A DNA stretch of 7,549 bases, from positions 1 through 7,549 of the forward strand of contig CAMWXQ010000049.1 of assembly GCA_947178235.1 (NCBI GenBank), in the 5' to 3' direction. Made by a program: the position numbers and the translations under genes. Positions within the stretch are counted from its first letter, which is position 1. Each line of letters starts with the position of its first letter. Below, piece by piece: positions 1 to 7,457 of the stretch. The notes under the pieces are model-generated. The model saw nothing but the letters and a program-made list of their open reading frames with translations. It was not told the DNA's origin and searched no databases. The stretch comes from an uncultured Muribaculaceae bacterium. GTDB taxonomy: Bacteria; Bacteroidota; Bacteroidia; Bacteroidales; Muribaculaceae.

Positions 1-600
1 GTCCACAATGAGAATGTGGAGCCCGTCGAGTTCCTCGGGATGCGAGACGGCGAAGAGGTGAGAGACATTGGCGTAACGGGCATCTGCACCGAGATGCTTT
101 TGTGGCGGACGCGGACGAACCATTTTGAGGTTGTCCCCCAATGGAATCCCCGATACCTCGCATACCCCTTCGGCAATGATCTTGGCGTGGTTGAATCCCT
201 TCCACATCTCTTTGATAACGAACATCGGCATCGGCAGAACAACATCAATATCCTTGAAAAATCCCACCTTCATGAGAGTCCGTGCATATCGCATCGCGAG
301 TGTGCGCCCGATCTCAATGCAGTACCTGTATTTGTGGTGGGTGATAAGCGAGGCGTATGGGCTCTCCTTCTGATAATACATCAGTGCGACCGCCTTTTGG
401 ATCCGGCACCCGAGCGAAACAAAGAGCTTGTCGTGGAGTTCGTTGGGCTGGGCCATGTAGTTGCGCGTCTCTGGGAGTTTCATCCAACACTCGATACACA
501 TGACCCTGTCATTGTCACCGAGGCCGCATCCACATACCGCACATCGCCGTGGTGCGACGAGTTTCCACAGGTCGCGCCATCCGCGCTCAATCCATCCCAT
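1..600 (-). CDS. comF: ComF family phosphoribosyltransferase-like protein, 3' part missing (cut by window edge)
   Basis: The open frame runs from an ATG at 600 to the window edge, giving 200 residues and no stop. An N-terminal zinc-ribbon-like set of cysteines (C20, C23, C25, then C35 and C38) is followed by a 'KLP' turn. A type I phosphoribosyltransferase fold follows: 'YYQKESPYASLITHHKY' near 75-91, 'DVVLPMPM' near 119-126, 'KGFNHA' near 134-139, and 'LHILIVD' at 194-200, which begins the PRPP-binding loop. This order is typical of ComF, linked to DNA uptake in competent bacteria and of unclear role elsewhere. Some family positions differ: K replaces R in the usual RGFNQ, and H replaces Q. 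The start overlaps the recX end by 14 nt, with GGAGG 9 nt upstream (610-614). Hand counts at 181-360 give about 50% GC, below the roughly 60% seen in mutS2. The family call is firm; activity is not shown. Confidence 0.85.
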   Translation of the reverse strand, partial: MGWIERGWRDLWKLVAPRRCAVCGCGLGDNDRVMCIECWMKLPETRNYMAQPNELHDKLFVSLGCRIQKAVALMYYQKESPYASLITHHKYRYCIEIGRTLAMRYARTLMKVGFFKDIDVVLPMPMFVIKEMWKGFNHAKIIAEGVCEVSGIPLGDNLKMVRPRPPQKHLGADARYANVSHLFAVSHPEELDGLHILIVD

Positions 601-1096
601 CGTCTTCGTCCTCCGCTTGTTGTTGGTGCAGACGGCGGATAATCGCCGACGCGAGCGGTATCTCGAATCCGCGTCCCGCCGCAAATTTCAGCGTTTTAAG
701 TCGGTTCTCATACGTCGACAATCCCTCGGGGAGCGACCGCGCCTTGCTGCGTATGACCCTTTCGGCCACTGCTTCATATTCCTCGGGGTCGAGCTCGTCA
801 CACGAGGCGTCGATATACTCGCGTCCGAGACGTTTGGCCCACAATCCGGCCACGATCTTGTTGCGCCCCCAACCCGAATAGGCCATCTTGTCGTGCGCGT
901 ACGCGCGAGCAAAGCGCAGATCATCGATATACCGCATCTTGTGCAGCTCCTCGATTATACTGCACGCCTGTATCGGCAACATACCCCAAGCCATAAGCTT
1001 GCGCATTATGTCAGCCGAGCACTGCTCACACTTGTCGCAGAGCGCCATCGCCCGCGCCTTGGCCTCCTCGGGTGTCAGTATTTTTCTCGTCCTCAT
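587..1096 (-). CDS. recX: Regulatory protein RecX
   Basis: The product is 169 residues, a usual length for RecX, a small helical protein that binds RecA filaments and limits their growth, and so tunes recombination and the SOS response. The core signature is 'RYIDDLRFARAYAHDKM' near 55-71, followed by 'GWGRNKIVAGLWAKRLG' near 75-91. The N-terminal 'CDKCEQCSADIMRKLMAWG' block matches the first three-helix repeat of the family. I chose the ATG at 1096 because it overlaps the prmC stop as ATGA and has GGAGG 8 nt upstream (1105-1109). The frame stays open upstream to 1225, but that stretch only reads prmC codons out of frame and resembles no RecX. The acidic tail 'EDEDDGMD' overlaps the start of comF. 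Translation is probably coupled to prmC. The family call is secure. Confidence 0.93.
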   Translation of the reverse strand: MRTRKILTPEEAKARAMALCDKCEQCSADIMRKLMAWGMLPIQACSIIEELHKMRYIDDLRFARAYAHDKMAYSGWGRNKIVAGLWAKRLGREYIDASCDELDPEEYEAVAERVIRSKARSLPEGLSTYENRLKTLKFAAGRGFEIPLASAIIRRLHQQQAEDEDDGMD

Positions 1097-1944
1097 CTCC
1101 TTTTCCTCCCGAAAGCGAATCTTTTCTTGCCCGAGCTGTCGGGGAGGATGGTAACATCTTCCCACCCCTCGGCGGCCATCATCCGACGCACGTCGTCGGC
1201 ATAGATGGGATTGATTTCGAACCACAATTGTCCTCCCGCGCGCGCAATCCTCATCCCTTCGCGGGCGATGGGGGTATAGAAGCGGAGCGGGTCGGCGTCC
1301 GGTACGAACAGGGCGATGGAGGGCTCATGGTCGAGTACATTCCTCTCCATATCGGCCTTCTCGCTCTCGGCGATGTAGGGTGGATTGCTCACGATGATGT
1401 CGAACGACCCGTCGCCGAAGGGTAGAGGGCGGAGGACATCCGCCTCGACGAAATCCACCCGAGCCTTGCATCCGCGGGCATTCTCCATCGCGACTGCGAG
1501 CGCTGGGCGCGAAACGTCGACTGCCGTGACACGGCTGAAAGGCAGTGCCCGTGCAAGGGCCACGGCGATGCACCCCGACCCCGTGCAGAGGTCGAGCACC
1601 GCGAGATCCGACGCATTGTTGCGGTCCTCTATGAGATCCACGAGCTCCGAAGTCTCGGGGCGTGGGATGAGCACGTCGGGAGTAACCTTCAGCTTCAATC
1701 CGTGCCAGTAGGTCTCGCCGAGGATGTATTGCAGCGGTTCGCCCGCGAGGAGCCTCGCCACTATGCCGTCTACCTTTCCGACTATGTAGTCGCTCACCTC
1801 ATCGTTCATCCTTATGGCCGTCTCCACCCGGTCCCAGCCTTTGAGAGACTCAAAGATTGTGCGGAGCATCCACGACGCCTCCCCCTCGCCATAGACGGGG
1901 GCGAGCTGCGTCTTGCGTGTCGAAATGAGATTGCCGAGAGTCAT
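1093..1944 (-). CDS. prmC: Peptide chain release factor N5-glutamine methyltransferase PrmC
   Basis: The product is 283 residues, the normal PrmC length. PrmC transfers a methyl group from S-adenosylmethionine to the glutamine of the GGQ motif in release factors RF1 and RF2, which improves translation termination. The N-terminal helical domain covers about 1-90 and holds 'GEPLQYILG' at 68-76. 'LIPRPETSELV' at 92-102 is the family hallmark before the Rossmann fold. 'VLDLCTGSGCIAVALA' at 116-131 binds the cofactor, and 'SNPPYI' at 186-191 is the NPPY motif that holds the substrate glutamine. All key motifs are intact. The ATG at 1944 lies 9 nt after the kinase stop. The stop overlaps the recX start (ATGA). 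It sits in the middle of a compact minus-strand cluster and is probably co-transcribed with the kinase and recX. The call is secure. Confidence 0.96.
   Translation of the reverse strand: MTLGNLISTRKTQLAPVYGEGEASWMLRTIFESLKGWDRVETAIRMNDEVSDYIVGKVDGIVARLLAGEPLQYILGETYWHGLKLKVTPDVLIPRPETSELVDLIEDRNNASDLAVLDLCTGSGCIAVALARALPFSRVTAVDVSRPALAVAMENARGCKARVDFVEADVLRPLPFGDGSFDIIVSNPPYIAESEKADMERNVLDHEPSIALFVPDADPLRFYTPIAREGMRIARAGGQLWFEINPIYADDVRRMMAAEGWEDVTILPDSSGKKRFAFGRKRR
1097..1110 (-). promoter_or_regulatory. Purine-rich ribosome binding site of recX inside the prmC tail
   Basis: The minus strand reads GGGAGGAAAAGGAG directly before the recX ATG. GGAGG lies 8 nt from the start codon. The same bases encode the basic prmC C-terminus (GRKRR). 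Bacteroidota rely little on Shine-Dalgarno pairing, so the site supports the start choice but is not proof of use. Confidence 0.55.
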
Positions 1945-1953
1945 CTTGGGGGA

Positions 1954-3162
1954 TTATTTGAGGGGTAACTGGATGGTGAATGTCGTGCCCACGCCGGGCT
2001 CGGAGCTCTTGACAAAGATCTGTCCGCCGTGATACTCCTCGATGATGCGTTTGGCGAGTGTGAGGCCGAGACCCCAACCGCGCTTCTTGGTGGTGTAACC
2101 GGGGTTGAAAATGTGCTTTATATGCTTGCGCGAGATACCCTTGCCGGTGTCCGAGACATCGACCACGGCCATGTTCTTCTCCGCATAAGCTTTGACGGTT
2201 ATCGACCCGCTTCCCTCCATCGCGTCGACGGCGTTCTTGATCAGGTTCTCCATAACCCACTCTGCCAGAGGCGCAGATATGAGTACTGGCAGCGGCTCCT
2301 GTGAGGGGATGATTTCGAGCTTGATCTGACGCGAGATTCGGGTCGCCATATATTCGGCAGCCCCGACCGCCACGCGGTTGAGGTCTCCAGGTTCCATCGC
2401 CGGGCGCGAACCTATCTTCGAGAATCGCGAGGCAATGGTCGAGAGGCGCTTGACATCCTTGTTCATCTCGGCCACCGTCCCCTCATCCACGCCGAGGTCG
2501 GGCAGTAGCTCCATCCACGCTATAAGCGACGATATGGGTGTGCCCAGCTGGTGGGCTGTCTCCTTCGAGAGACCTACCCAGACCTTGTTCTGCTCGGCGC
2601 GCTTGGTCGACGATACGGCGTAGTAGACGATAAGCACAAAGGCAAGCAGAACAACTACCTGGACGTAAGGATAATAGCTGAGGGCGCGGAGGAGGCGCGA
2701 ATCCTCGTAATAGAGAAACTGACGCTCGCCGCCACCCATCTCGATGACAATCTTGTTCGAGCCTGACTTCAAGTCCTCATACTTGCGGTCGAGGAACTTC
2801 TGATTAGTCTCGGAAATGTAGAACGGCATCGTCGAGTCGACAGGCTCGGGGAGGCGGAAGTTGCGGTGCATGAGAATCGTGCCCGCGCTGTCCGTCAGCA
2901 GCACGGGGATATTGCTGTTCCCCTCGATGATGGAGAGCAGGAAGTCCATCACGCGGCTCGTGTCCTCGCCCGACTCATCGCCGCTGAGGTTGACGATCTC
3001 GCGTGTGGCATCGGCCCACACCTGCATCCTCGCCCGCTCCTGGTAGGACAGATCCTTGACGAGCGAGTCGGAGAAGTATAGGAATACAGCGACAACGGCG
3101 ACAGACATCACCAGGAAGCCGATGATGCCATATCGCCGTATGTCGTAGATGCTGCGGGACAT
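1954..3162 (-). CDS. Membrane-bound orphan sensor histidine kinase
   Basis: The product is 402 residues. A first membrane segment lies near 11-30, an extracytoplasmic region near 31-160, and a second membrane segment near 164-184. 'NIPVLLTDSAGTILMHRNF' near 84-102 looks PAS- or Cache-like, which suggests small-ligand or stress sensing; this is inference. The phosphoacceptor box is 'KETAHQLGTPISSL' with His204. The ATPase domain follows with N-box 'NLIKNAVDAM' (Asn310), G1 box 'DTGKGI' at 338-343, and 'GWGLGLTLAKRIIEEYHGG' at 362-380. All catalytic motifs are present. No HAMP domain is obvious between the second membrane segment and the H-box. No response regulator is encoded in the window, so the partner is unknown. 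The ATG at 3162 follows a 129-nt structured repeat region, and no promoter of the usual type was found there. It is probably the first gene of the cluster leading to prmC. Signal and target are unknown. Confidence 0.92.
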   Translation of the reverse strand: MSRSIYDIRRYGIIGFLVMSVAVVAVFLYFSDSLVKDLSYQERARMQVWADATREIVNLSGDESGEDTSRVMDFLLSIIEGNSNIPVLLTDSAGTILMHRNFRLPEPVDSTMPFYISETNQKFLDRKYEDLKSGSNKIVIEMGGGERQFLYYEDSRLLRALSYYPYVQVVVLLAFVLIVYYAVSSTKRAEQNKVWVGLSKETAHQLGTPISSLIAWMELLPDLGVDEGTVAEMNKDVKRLSTIASRFSKIGSRPAMEPGDLNRVAVGAAEYMATRISRQIKLEIIPSQEPLPVLISAPLAEWVMENLIKNAVDAMEGSGSITVKAYAEKNMAVVDVSDTGKGISRKHIKHIFNPGYTTKKRGWGLGLTLAKRIIEEYHGGQIFVKSSEPGVGTTFTIQLPLK

Positions 3163-3202
3163 TTTCGCGAAGAGTTTAGAAGTTTAGGGCCTTACGGCCA
3201 TA

Positions 3203-3242
3203 GGTTTAAAGTTTATTGCACGGTGTCTCTAAACTTTAAACC
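3203..3242. repeat. Perfect 13-bp inverted repeat with 14-nt spacer
   Basis: GGTTTAAAGTTTA at 3203-3215 is the exact reverse complement of TAAACTTTAAACC at 3230-3242. It forms arm B of the junction described at 3167-3281. It could act as a cruciform, an RNA hairpin or a binding site for a dimeric protein; nothing in the sequence decides between these. Confidence 0.7.
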
Positions 3243-3269
3243 CAAGTGCGAAGCACCTAAACTTTAAAC
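3229..3269. repeat. Identical 13-mer direct repeat
   Basis: CTAAACTTTAAAC occurs at 3229-3241 and again at 3257-3269, 28 nt apart from start to start, with the GTGC-GAA-GCAC mini-hairpin between the copies. The inverse of the same word is at 3204-3215, so either copy could pair with it. Further partial copies (AGTTTAG) lie at 3173-3179 and 3181-3187. Confidence 0.7.
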
Positions 3270-3270
3270 T

Positions 3271-3294
3271 TAAACTTTCGCCTGCGAAAGTTTA
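3271..3294 (-). terminator. Hairpin starting at the fumarase stop codon, possible terminator
   Basis: TAAACTTTCG and CGAAAGTTTA form a perfect 10-bp stem with a 4-nt loop (3281-3284). In the fumarase transcript the stem begins with the TAA stop codon itself (3294-3292). Downstream the RNA is U-rich but broken (AGUUUAAAGUUUAGG), so it is not a classical intrinsic terminator with a clean U-run. It could end transcription, protect the 3' end or work in both directions. Its inner arm (3271-3280) is also the partner of 3167-3178 in the junction, so the two structures exclude each other. Confidence 0.45.
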
Positions 3295-4941
3295 ACGGTT
3301 GAGGCCGCAGGCCTGGCACTTCTCCGCGATCATGGTGAAGAAGTCGTTGCCCTTGTCGTCGACGAGGATGAATGCGGGGAAGTCCTCGACCTCGATCTTC
3401 CAGATCGCCTCCATGCCGAGTTCGGGATATTCGAGGCACTCGACCTTCTTGATGCTGTTCTGAGCGAGGATTGCGGCGGGGCCACCGATCGAGCCGAGAT
3501 AGAAGCCGCCATGCTTCTGACATGCGTCGGTCACCTGCTTGCTGCGGTTGCCTTTGGCGATCATCACCATCGAGCCGCCGGCTGCCTGGAACTGGTCGAC
3601 ATACGAGTCCATGCGGCCTGCGGTAGTGGGGCCGAACGAGCCCGAAGGCATACCCTCGGGGGTCTTGGCGGGACCGGCATAGTAGATGGGATGGTTTTTG
3701 AGATACTCGGGCATAGGCTCGCCCTTGTCGAGACGCTCCTTGATCTTGGCGTGGGCGATGTCGCGGCCCACGATGATGGTGCCGTTGAGCGACAGGCGGG
3801 TCGAGACGGGATATTTGGTGAGCTCTTCGAGGATCTCCTTCATGGGTCGGTTGAGGTCGATTTTCACGACTTCACCCTCGCCCTGCTTGCGGTATTCCTC
3901 GGGGATGAGTTCGCCGGGGTTGTGGTCGAGCTTCTCGACCCACAGACCCTCGCGATTGATCTTGGCCTTGATGTTGCGGTCTGCCGAGCAGGACACGCCG
4001 ATGCCGACGGGGCAGGATGCACCGTGGCGGGGGAGACGGATGACGCGAATGTCGTGGGCAAAATACTTGCCGCCGAACTGTGCGCCGAGGCCGAGTTTCT
4101 CGGCCTCCTTTTTGAGGATTTCCTCGGTCTCGCGGTCGCGGAAGGCGTGGCCCAGCTCATTGCCGTGGTCGGGGAGCGAGTCGAGATACTTCACCGAAGC
4201 CTTTTTCACGACTTCGAGATTCTTCTCGGCCGAAGTGCCGCCGACGACGATGGCGATGTGGTAGGGGGGGCAGGCTGCGGTGCCGAGGCTCTGCATCTTG
4301 CTCACGAGGAAGGGTATGAGGGTCTTCGGGTTGAGGATAGCCTTGGTCTCCTGGAACAGGTATGTCTTGTTGGCCGAACCACCACCCTTGGCGACGAAGA
4401 GGAACTCATACTCGTCCCCCTCGGTGGCGTGGATGTCGATCTGCGCGGGGAGGTTGCAGCCCGTGTTGACCTCATCATACATGGTGAGGGGGGCGTTCTG
4501 CGAGTAGCGGAGATTGTCGGTGGTGTAGGTGAGATAGACACCCTTCGAGATCATCTCCGCGTCGTTGCAGCCCGTGTAGACGTTCTGGCCCTTCTCGGCG
4601 TGGCAGATGGCCGTGCCTGTGTCCTGACAGAAGGGAAGCTGCCCCTTGGACGATACCTCGGCGTTGCGGAGCATGGTGAGGGCGACGAACTTGTCGTTTG
4701 AGGATGCTTCGGGGTCTGAGAGGATCTTTGCGACCATCTCGTTGTGCTCGCGGCGGAGGAAGAAGGCGTTGTCATGCGTACATGCGCGGGCAAGCACGGT
4801 GAGTGCCTCGGGATCAACCACGAGGAACTCATGGCCGCCCCAGTTCTCGACCTTCACATAGTCGGAGGTGAGGTGGTAGTATTCGGTTGTATCAGGTCCC
4901 AGGGGGAACATTTCCTGGTATTTGAACGGTTTTGTCGCCAT
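3292..4941 (-). CDS. Fumarate hydratase, class I, [4Fe-4S] type (single-chain FumA/FumB-like)
   Basis: The product is 549 residues, the usual length of fused class I fumarases. It interconverts fumarate and (S)-malate in the cytoplasm. In anaerobic Bacteroidales the likely direction is malate to fumarate, feeding fumarate reductase; this is inference. The N-terminal domain holds '[10 protein letters not shown]' near 102-111, '[10 protein letters not shown]' near 161-170, '[12 protein letters not shown]' near 186-197 and 'AACPPYHIA' near 222-230. '[13 protein letters not shown]' is near 306-318. Cys105, Cys224 and Cys310 are the expected cluster ligands; the first two fall at the positions I recall for E. 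coli FumA. The C-terminal domain has '[14 protein letters not shown]' near 435-448 and 'LGSIGGPAA' near 482-490. I chose the ATG at 4941 because the open frame beyond it runs into the promoter. It probably has its own promoter. Oxygen sensitivity is expected from the cluster type. Confidence 0.95.
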   Translation of the reverse strand: MATKPFKYQEMFPLGPDTTEYYHLTSDYVKVENWGGHEFLVVDPEALTVLARACTHDNAFFLRREHNEMVAKILSDPEASSNDKFVALTMLRNAEVSSKGQLPFCQDTGTAICHAEKGQNVYTGCNDAEMISKGVYLTYTTDNLRYSQNAPLTMYDEVNTGCNLPAQIDIHATEGDEYEFLFVAKGGGSANKTYLFQETKAILNPKTLIPFLVSKMQSLGTAACPPYHIAIVVGGTSAEKNLEVVKKASVKYLDSLPDHGNELGHAFRDRETEEILKKEAEKLGLGAQFGGKYFAHDIRVIRLPRHGASCPVGIGVSCSADRNIKAKINREGLWVEKLDHNPGELIPEEYRKQGEGEVVKIDLNRPMKEILEELTKYPVSTRLSLNGTIIVGRDIAHAKIKERLDKGEPMPEYLKNHPIYYAGPAKTPEGMPSGSFGPTTAGRMDSYVDQFQAAGGSMVMIAKGNRSKQVTDACQKHGGFYLGSIGGPAAILAQNSIKKVECLEYPELGMEAIWKIEVEDFPAFILVDDKGNDFFTMIAEKCQACGLNR

Positions 4942-5003
4942 AGCGGTGAAATATTGGAGTTTGAGATGTTTGTTTTGCCTGTGTGGATGGGATTTGTACC
5001 TTG

Positions 5004-5035
5004 CAAATTTACGAACTTCTTTGCAAACGGACAAA
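5004..5035 (-). promoter_or_regulatory. Bacteroidota-type promoter of the fumarase gene
   Basis: On the minus strand TTTG (5035-5032) is followed by 20 nt and then TAAATTTG (5011-5004). This fits the -33 TTTG and -7 TAnnTTTG pattern of the Bacteroidota primary sigma factor. Transcription would start a few bases after 5004, leaving a leader of roughly 55 nt before the ATG at 4941. The -33 box lies only 10 nt after the mutS2 stop codon. No terminator was seen between the two genes, so read-through from mutS2 may also contribute. Confidence 0.7.
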
Positions 5036-5045
5036 TTTTCGGGGT

Positions 5046-7457
5046 TCAGTCGAGGTTGACCACCGTGATTCCCGCGCCGCCGAAGCGCACATCCTCGTCG
5101 TGGAAGCGTCCCACGCCCGGGACCGTCGCGAGATACTCGCGGATCGCCTGGCGCAGTGCCCCCGTGCCTGTGCCGTGGAGGATGCGGACACGCGATGCGC
5201 TGAACCGTATCGCGTCGTCGATATAATATGTGACTGCCTGCACTGCCTCGTCGGCCCTCATGCCGCGCACGTCGATCTCCTGTTTGAAGTTGAGGCGCTG
5301 CTGATAGCCCGAGTCGATAGTGGCCATGCTGATTGAAGCCTTCTTGGTCTCGGGAAGCTGTGCATTGGTGGCTTTGAGGCGGTCGACCTTCACGGTGGTC
5401 TTCATGTTGCCGAAGGCGACCACGGCGTTCTTGCCTTGGAGTTCCATGACGGTGCCGACCGTCCCCGCTCCGTCGAGTTTCACGCGCGTGCCGACCTCGA
5501 TGGTCTGCGGGAGTGCCCCGGGATTCTCGCCGCTTCGCTCCCCGCGTCCGCGCCGCTTCTTCGGGGCCTTGCGCAGCAGGTCGTTCCCCTTGTCCGAGGC
5601 CTTTTCGAGTTGCAGCCGCTCCTCTTTGAGCTTGCGGCGCGCTTCGAGGGTACGCTCGCGCTCGGCGTTGGCGGTCTTGATTTCGGCAATCGTACGTTCG
5701 ATGGCGGCGTTGGAGCCGTCCAGTATCCTGCGCGCCTCCGTCTTAGCCTCCTCGATGATCTCGCGTCGTTTGGTACGCAGCGTCTCGGCATCCTCCGAGT
5801 ATTGGGCGAGCTTCTCTTCGAGCTGCTTCTCCTTGCGTCGGATGTCGGCGCGCTTGTTCTCCCAATACCGCTTGTCGCGGGTGATGTCGAGCAGATATTT
5901 GTCGAGGTTGATGTAGTCGCTGCCCACGATCGCCTCGGCGCTCTCGATTATCTCCTTCGGCAGACCTATCTTGCGTGCGATCTCGACAGCAAACGAGCTG
6001 CCGGGGTTGCCGATCGAGAGTTTGAACATAGGCTGCATGAGGTGGCGGTCGTAGAGCATCGAGCCGTTCACGAGACCGTCGGTGTCCTCGGCGAACTGCT
6101 TGAGGTTCTGATAGTGGGTGGTGACTATTCCCCACATCCCCTGGCGGTTCATGTCGGCGAGGATGGCCTGGGCCAGTGCGCCGCCTATCTGCGGCTCGGT
6201 ACCCGAACCCATCTCGTCGATGAGGAAAAGCGACTCCTTGCGGCCACGGATCATCATGAATTTCATGCTTTTCAGATGGCTGCTGTACGTCGAGAGGTCA
6301 TCCTCGATCGACTGGTCGTCGCCGATGTCAACAAAGAGGTCCTTGAAGATGCCGAAGTGCGAGTTCTCGTAGACGGGGGGTAGGATGCCGCACTGGGCCA
6401 TGTATTGGAGTGTGCCCGCGGTTTTGAGGCACACCGACTTGCCGCCCGCGTTGGGGCCCGAAATCACGAGGATACGTTTCTCGCGGGTGAGTGTGAGGTC
6501 TATCGGGACTATCTCGCGCCCCTGCTTTCCGAGGGCCATTTTGAGGGCCGGATGGCACGCGTGGTACCATTCGAGCTCGGGCCCGTCATGCAGGTGGGGC
6601 ATCACGCCCCCGACAGCGTCGGCATATATCGACTTGGCGAGGATGAAGTCGAGGTGGTATATGACCTCGGCGGCATCCATCAGCTCGGGCACGGCGGGGC
6701 GCAGGGTGTCGGCGATGGAGATGAGGATCTTGACTATCTCCCGCTGCTCCTCCATCTGCAACTCGCGTGTGAGGTTGTTGGCCTCCACGACTTCGGCGGG
6801 CTCGATGAAGACCGTTTTTCCCGAGGCCGATTCGTCGTGGACGATGCCGGGGATGCGGCGCTTGTTCGAGGGGGCCACGGGTATGACGAGACGGCCGTCG
6901 CGCATCGAGGGGACTGTGTCCGAGTCGAGGTACCCGGCCGAGATGGCCGAGGCGATGACGCGGCGCAGTATCGAGTTGACCCTCCCGGCCATCCCGCGCA
7001 GCTGCGAGCGTATCGAGGAGAGTTCGGGCGAGGCATTGTCCTTCACGTGTCCCGAGTTCTCGTCTATGGCGCGGTCGATGGCCGAGGCGAGGGTGGGGGA
7101 AACCCCTTCGAGCGGCTCGGCTATCGAGGCGAGGTGCTTCACGTCGCGGGCCGTCTCACCCTCGCGCTTGCCTGCGAAGTATGCGTTGACCTCGGCGAAG
7201 CATCTGAGCATCTTGCGGATCTTCATGAGGTCCTTGACCTCGATGAATGTCCCGGGGATATGTATGAGGTTGAGAGGGCCGTTGATGTCGCCGATGCCGT
7301 CGAGGGGGAGGGCCTCCTGGCTGTGACGGATGGCCGACATCTCGGCTACCGCTTCGAGCGATGCCCGGACGCTCTTGAAGTCGTCCATCCATGCCATCTC
7401 CTCGCAGAGCTTGCGCGACCCCTCGCAGCGGCATCGGCGGGCTATCTGCTCGCGCAC
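5046..7457 (-). CDS. mutS2: MutS2: MutS-family ATPase with C-terminal Smr domain
   Basis: The coordinates use the first canonical start codon, a GTG at 7457 (803 residues). Conserved coding sequence appears to begin 14 codons earlier, at 7499. Residues up to about 300 are the helical core and lever. The ATPase has Walker A '[13 protein letters not shown]' at 334-346, '[13 protein letters not shown]' near 383-395, Walker B '[13 protein letters not shown]' at 410-422 and '[11 protein letters not shown]' at 446-456. A charged coiled coil spans about 515-625. A very basic linker ('[12 protein letters not shown]') leads to a KOW-like beta region near 652-695. The Smr domain ends the protein, with 'EIDVRG' near 727-732, 'HGTGTGALR' at 761-769 and 'GGAGITVV' near 793-800. 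MutS2 lacks the mismatch-recognition domain. In other bacteria it acts on collided ribosomes or limits recombination. All motifs are intact. Confidence 0.95.
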   Translation of the reverse strand: MREQIARRCRCEGSRKLCEEMAWMDDFKSVRASLEAVAEMSAIRHSQEALPLDGIGDINGPLNLIHIPGTFIEVKDLMKIRKMLRCFAEVNAYFAGKREGETARDVKHLASIAEPLEGVSPTLASAIDRAIDENSGHVKDNASPELSSIRSQLRGMAGRVNSILRRVIASAISAGYLDSDTVPSMRDGRLVIPVAPSNKRRIPGIVHDESASGKTVFIEPAEVVEANNLTRELQMEEQREIVKILISIADTLRPAVPELMDAAEVIYHLDFILAKSIYADAVGGVMPHLHDGPELEWYHACHPALKMALGKQGREIVPIDLTLTREKRILVISGPNAGGKSVCLKTAGTLQYMAQCGILPPVYENSHFGIFKDLFVDIGDDQSIEDDLSTYSSHLKSMKFMMIRGRKESLFLIDEMGSGTEPQIGGALAQAILADMNRQGMWGIVTTHYQNLKQFAEDTDGLVNGSMLYDRHLMQPMFKLSIGNPGSSFAVEIARKIGLPKEIIESAEAIVGSDYINLDKYLLDITRDKRYWENKRADIRRKEKQLEEKLAQYSEDAETLRTKRREIIEEAKTEARRILDGSNAAIERTIAEIKTANAERERTLEARRKLKEERLQLEKASDKGNDLLRKAPKKRRGRGERSGENPGALPQTIEVGTRVKLDGAGTVGTVMELQGKNAVVAFGNMKTTVKVDRLKATNAQLPETKKASISMATIDSGYQQRLNFKQEIDVRGMRADEAVQAVTYYIDDAIRFSASRVRILHGTGTGALRQAIREYLATVPGVGRFHDEDVRFGGAGITVVNLD

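Larger units (their letters stand above)
3167..3281. repeat. Structured intergenic repeat that can be drawn as a four-way junction
   Basis: The gap between fumarase and the kinase is built from short AT-rich words (GTTTAAAGTTTA and its complement) and small GC-rich hairpins. An 8-bp stem pairs 3180-3187 (AAGTTTAG) with 3257-3264 (CTAAACTT). It encloses three arms. Arm A is GGCC-TTAC-GGCC at 3188-3199. Arm B has perfect 13-bp arms at 3203-3215 and 3230-3242 with a 14-nt loop. Arm C is GTGC-GAA-GCAC at 3246-3256. The linkers between the arms are only 3 nt each (3200-3202 and 3243-3245). An outer stem pairs 3167-3178 with 3271-3281: 11 pairs, one bulged G at 3172. All pairs were read directly. 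Because the words repeat, other pairings are possible. Function is unknown; it may be a REP- or MITE-like repeat, or an RNA element between the two genes. Confidence 0.6.

Noticed and set aside
16..642. Plus-strand open frames at 16-642 and 461-1204
   Set aside because: They are antisense to comF, recX and the end of prmC, which have strong family motifs.
1016..1036. CxxCxxC in RecX (CDKCEQC) as a metal site
   Set aside because: The stretch lies in the first RecX helix, where Cys and Glu residues are common in the family; there is no second ligand pair.
1097..1225. N-terminal extension of RecX to 1225
   Set aside because: The extra 43 residues only read prmC codons in another frame and do not resemble RecX; the ATGA overlap and GGAGG at 1105-1109 favour the start at 1096.
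3164..3171. Palindrome TTCGCGAA just before the kinase start
   Set aside because: It is only 8 bp and its bases also take part in the outer stem of the repeat; too short to call an operator.
3180..3264. tRNA gene, suggested by the cloverleaf-like drawing
   Set aside because: No T-loop GTTCRA, D-loop GG, seven-base anticodon loop or 3' CCA context; arm sizes do not fit.
3163..3291. TAnnTTTG-type promoter for the histidine kinase
   Set aside because: TAAACTTT and TAAAGTTTA occur several times, but none fits TAnnTTTG with a TTTG about 20 nt upstream.
3511..4701. Plus-strand open frame of 396 codons opposite fumarase
   Set aside because: Its sequence is a Leu/Val/Gly/Asp-rich shadow of the conserved fumarase codons, with no known motif.
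4942..5034. N-terminal extension of fumarase to a TTG at 5034
   Set aside because: That TTG is part of the -33 promoter box, and the extension would cross the whole promoter; class I fumarases begin near the ATG at 4941.
5036..5045. Terminator directly after mutS2
   Set aside because: Only 10 nt separate the stop from the fumarase -33 box, and no inverted repeat with a T-run is present.
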